A DNA stretch of 64,000 nt from Pseudomonas flavescens. GTDB taxonomy: Bacteria > Pseudomonadota > Gammaproteobacteria > Pseudomonadales > Pseudomonadaceae. The stretch spans positions 2,790,001 through 2,854,000 of the forward strand of contig NZ_JACBYV010000001.1 in NCBI RefSeq assembly GCF_013408425.1, written 5' to 3'. The translations under genes and the position numbers were made by a program. Below are positions 61,427 to 64,000 of this stretch, piece after piece. The first letter of the stretch is position 1, and every line of letters starts with the position of its first letter. Under the pieces are notes generated by a model. It searched no databases. It was not told where the DNA came from and saw only the letters and a program-made list of their open reading frames with translations.

Positions 61427-62928
61427 CAGCCCACCACACCGAGTTGTTGCCAGATGGGCAGCGTGTCGCTTTCGAAGCGGCTCAGTTGGGCCTGCAGGGG
61501 ATCCACGGGGTTGGCCAGGGGCTGCCAGCCGACCTTTCGCAGCAAGGCGTCCACGGTCTGGCGAAGCGCCGCGCCACGCAAGTGCGGATGGTCGAGCAGA
61601 ACCCGCGCGGCAGCCATCTCGACGAAATTAGCGGAGATCCCTGAGCCCAGACTTGGCGCCGCCAGATGGGAATAGCGAGCACCGCCAAGAACGCGCTCGC
61701 TGATCACTCTGTTGAAGGCCTGGCAGCCCGCCAGATCGATCTGGCCGGGCAGCAAGGGATGCACGTGCCCGGCGGCAGCCAGTGCTTGCAGCGCCGGGCT
61801 GATACTCCCTGCCTGCCCTGCCAGCGCGGGTAACCTCAACAAAGCGGGAAAGCTCTGCGGACGCTGCGCCAGGGCCTGCAGAATCGGCGAGAACAGCTGC
61901 TCGGCGCCCTCGACCGCGCCAATCCGCGTATCGAATGTCACGCCCCCGCTGGCCGGCGCCCCCGGTAACGCGGCCACTACCTGATCGAACAAGGCAGCCT
62001 TGTGCGCGTATTCGTCGAGCGTGCTGCCGCCACGCTGGTAGAGATCGCGGCGCTGGGTCTGGTTGCGTGCCAGATCCTTGAAGGTTTCCCGCAGGGCAGC
62101 CCCCTGCAGCCCGGCGAGCTGCTCGATGACGTTCGCCGGCAGGGACAGGTCGTCGATGTTGTCCATCAGGCTGGCGCTGCCGATATACCCCGTGCCGCAC
62201 GACTCGAAGTCCGCCATCACCTCGGCGACCGGCAGCGTCGACCAGTGCTCGTTGAGCAACTCGTGGGCAAGGTAACAAGGGTCGTCCTGCAGGCTGCGCT
62301 CGATATGCCCGGCTACTTGCCGATCATGGGCGAACAACCCCGCACCACTCGCGCACAGACGCTGCAGTGCACGCAAGGCTTCGACGACGCGTTGCGCGGA
62401 AGAGCCGCAGAGGGTCTGTGCGTATTGCTGCACGAAACGTCGAGGCGCCGCGAAGAAGTCCAGCCCGGGCTGTGCCATGTAGCCGAGGAATACGATGCCA
62501 TCCGGCTTCAGTTGCCGCTCGACGAACTGCCGGAGCCGTTGCCGATCCGCCGAGGGAACCCAGGAGTACACGCCGTGCAGGATGATGAAATCGTATCGTG
62601 GCGATGGGCTGGCGTTCTCCAGCATGGCCTGGAAACTGTCTTCGACGAACTCCACGTTGCTCACGCCTGCGGCCTTGGCCAACGCTCGGGCGTGGGCGAT
62701 GTGCCGAGCATTGAAGTCCACTCCAACGAAATGCCCATGGGGGTTGGCCACAGCCTGCAGCACGGTGGCGAAGCCCTGACCGCAACCCAGCTCGCAGGAC
62801 ACGAATGGCTGACGCAAGTCGGGGCTCGCACGCCCCAGCGCACGGGCCGCGAAACTCAGCCAGATCGGCGTGGTTTCCCGCTGGAAGAAATGCGGATAGG
62901 GAACGTCGGTGATGTACTCGGCAGCCAT
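61426..62928 (-). CDS. SAM methyltransferase with regulatory domain (PKMT-like)
   Basis: 500 aa, no signal peptide. The N-terminal Rossmann domain has the SAM motif SCELGCGQGFAT (about residues 43-54), VGVDFNARHIAHA and IILHGVYSWVP. A methyltransferase-regulatory region follows (about 220-310), then an unrecognised C-terminal domain. This layout is that of rickettsial outer-membrane-protein lysine methyltransferases. Here it lies between a TonB receptor and a siderophore esterase in one transcriptional unit, so the target may be an outer membrane protein or a siderophore part (inference). Confidence 0.8.
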   Translation of the reverse strand: MAAEYITDVPYPHFFQRETTPIWLSFAARALGRASPDLRQPFVSCELGCGQGFATVLQAVANPHGHFVGVDFNARHIAHARALAKAAGVSNVEFVEDSFQAMLENASPSPRYDFIILHGVYSWVPSADRQRLRQFVERQLKPDGIVFLGYMAQPGLDFFAAPRRFVQQYAQTLCGSSAQRVVEALRALQRLCASGAGLFAHDRQVAGHIERSLQDDPCYLAHELLNEHWSTLPVAEVMADFESCGTGYIGSASLMDNIDDLSLPANVIEQLAGLQGAALRETFKDLARNQTQRRDLYQRGGSTLDEYAHKAALFDQVVAALPGAPASGGVTFDTRIGAVEGAEQLFSPILQALAQRPQSFPALLRLPALAGQAGSISPALQALAAAGHVHPLLPGQIDLAGCQAFNRVISERVLGGARYSHLAAPSLGSGISANFVEMAAARVLLDHPHLRGAALRQTVDALLRKVGWQPLANPVDPLQAQLSRFESDTLPIWQQLGVVG

Positions 62929-62997
62929 GGATCTCGATCCGTAGAAACGCGAAAAGCCATCGCCCTGTGCAAGGGGCGATGGCCTGGATGCGACTAG

Positions 62998-64000
62998 TCA
63001 GAACGAGGTGGTCGCGGAGACATAGAACGCTCGACCTGGCTCGTTGTAGTTGTTGGCGCCTTCGGCACCGGAAATGCTCTCGCGGCGGATCTGCTTGTCG
63101 AACAGGTTGCTGACACCAGCCGCGAAACGCCAGTTTTCGCTCAGCTCGTAGTTGGCCCCCAGACCGACCAGCGTGTAGGGATCACGTGCCCGCAAGGCAT
63201 CGCCGCTGGCAGCGCCACCATCGGTGGTCAGACGTCGCGGTTCCTGTTTGCCGTAATGGGTGACGATCAGCGACAGATCCAGCGCCTGGGTGACGCTCCA
63301 GTCGAGCATGGAGTTGACGGTGTACTTCGGAATCACCGACAGCGGCTCGCCGGTGCTCTTGTTCTTGTTCTGGATCATGTAGGTGAAATTGGTATTCCAG
63401 CTCAGGGTCTCGCCCTGGGTGCCGAGCAGCGGGACCGTGAGGTTCCCTTCCCAGCCGGATACGATGGCCTTGGGGGCGTTTTCCCACTCGAAAACCTGTG
63501 CGACATTGGTACCCGTACCAGGAATGAGCTGAACCGGACCGCTGCCGTTGCCCATGCCGGCGACGATCTTGTCCTTGTAGTCGTTGTGGAAGTAGGTCAA
63601 CCCCGCGATCCAGCCCGCGTCATCGAACGCGATGCCGATTTCCTTGTTGATGCTGGTCTCGGCATCGAGATTCTCGTTACCCAGGATGTAGCAACCGGCG
63701 CCCTGATTCGGGGAGTTGATCGGGCAGCCATTACCCATCGAGAAATACACGTAGTTGGGGTTGGACTGATACAGATTGGGCGCCTTGAACGCCTTGGCCA
63801 CTCCCCCCTTGAGGGTAATGGTGTCGGTCAGTTTGTAGGAGCTGTTGAGGCTCGGGCTCCAGTTGCTGCCGAAGATGCTGTTGTCATCGAAGCGCAGGCC
63901 AGGCGTCAGCGTCCAGTCCGGCGTCAGCTCGATATTGTCCTCGATATAGAGCGCATAGTTGTCGGCGTCCGACTCCCCGCTGCGCCCACCGGCACTCATG
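62998..64000 (-). CDS. FepA/PfeA/PirA-like TonB-dependent siderophore receptor (C-terminal part, cut by window edge)
   Basis: The last 333 residues are in the window; the gene continues beyond 64000. The segments LTLKGG-like TITLKGGVAKAFKAPNLYQ, SNPNYVYFSMGNGCP and YTVNSMLDWSVTQALDLSL align with E. coli FepA as I recall it. It ends ...EPGRAFYVSATTSF with a terminal Phe, the barrel-assembly signal. Imports ferric enterobactin-type catecholates. Next to cysM-relA in P. aeruginosa lies pirA, so this may be its counterpart, here with an added importer operon. Confidence 0.92.
   Translation of the reverse strand, partial: MSAGGRSGESDADNYALYIEDNIELTPDWTLTPGLRFDDNSIFGSNWSPSLNSSYKLTDTITLKGGVAKAFKAPNLYQSNPNYVYFSMGNGCPINSPNQGAGCYILGNENLDAETSINKEIGIAFDDAGWIAGLTYFHNDYKDKIVAGMGNGSGPVQLIPGTGTNVAQVFEWENAPKAIVSGWEGNLTVPLLGTQGETLSWNTNFTYMIQNKNKSTGEPLSVIPKYTVNSMLDWSVTQALDLSLIVTHYGKQEPRRLTTDGGAASGDALRARDPYTLVGLGANYELSENWRFAAGVSNLFDKQIRRESISGAEGANNYNEPGRAFYVSATTSF

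Overview
The window reads as a chromosome segment of a Pseudomonas species. The coding sequence is GC-rich and many products are close to P. aeruginosa proteins as I remember them (Pal/OprL, TolQ, DapA, Dps, QueE, ProS). The Tol-Pal, ruvCAB, dps-aspS and relA-mazG blocks follow the usual pseudomonad order. The REP sequences and the short PutA suggest the P. aeruginosa/P. mendocina side of the genus; species cannot be fixed from sequence alone.

Layout. 1-3550: putA and the start of putP (proline catabolism), minus strand. 3551-5748: a small accessory patch with an AT-richer leucine-rich-repeat/zinc-finger-like gene facing a serine recombinase. 5749-14616: a long-form purC, a MITE-like element, dapA-bamC, gcvR-like, bcp, a TusA-like gene, bepA, nadA and ilvE. 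14739-24055: a minus-strand block of tRNA-Lys, queC, queE, cpoB, pal, tolBARQ, ybgC and ruvBAC. 24056-26285: a non-coding-rich insertion between ruvC and pmpR. It holds a C4-type antisense RNA module with a tiny leader ORF overlapping a 91-aa ORF, then a 9-10 copy tandem array of 133-134 bp REPIN units. 26286-42046: pmpR, aspS, dps, a membrane-anchored cold-shock-domain protein, slyX, a HIT protein, an OprD-type porin, proS, a lipoprotein, acylphosphatase, a TlpA-like thioredoxin, several small uncharacterised genes, a YihY/BrkB membrane protein, ArsC, WrbA and a DUF2069 protein. 42049-43625: a second REPIN array (110-bp period) split by an IS3-family element. 43660-56219: hda, an AI-2E/PerM permease, DUF2066, purM-purN-DUF3108, a 60-aa protein, DUF2058, mazG, relA, rlmD and cysM. 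56432-64000: a siderophore locus, running in transcription order from a FepA/PfeA/PirA-like TonB receptor (cut by the window edge) through a PKMT-like methyltransferase and an esterase to a FepBDGC-like importer.

Functional links. The Tol-Pal genes build the envelope-constriction machine. ruvABC resolve Holliday junctions. queE and queC serve queuosine synthesis. purC, purM and purN are purine steps at two loci. relA and mazG both act in nucleotide and stress metabolism. In the siderophore locus the receptor, periplasmic protein, permeases and ATPase import a catecholate-type ferric siderophore, the esterase probably hydrolyses it, and the methyltransferase is the odd partner.

The most interesting signal is the C4-like RNA module at 24364-24924. 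A folded RNA exposes two short sequences that are antisense to repeated boxes, one of which overlaps the ribosome binding site of a 23-codon leader ORF. This resembles the c4-icd-ant logic of phages P1/P7, but here it sits beside a small chromosomal gene of unknown function.
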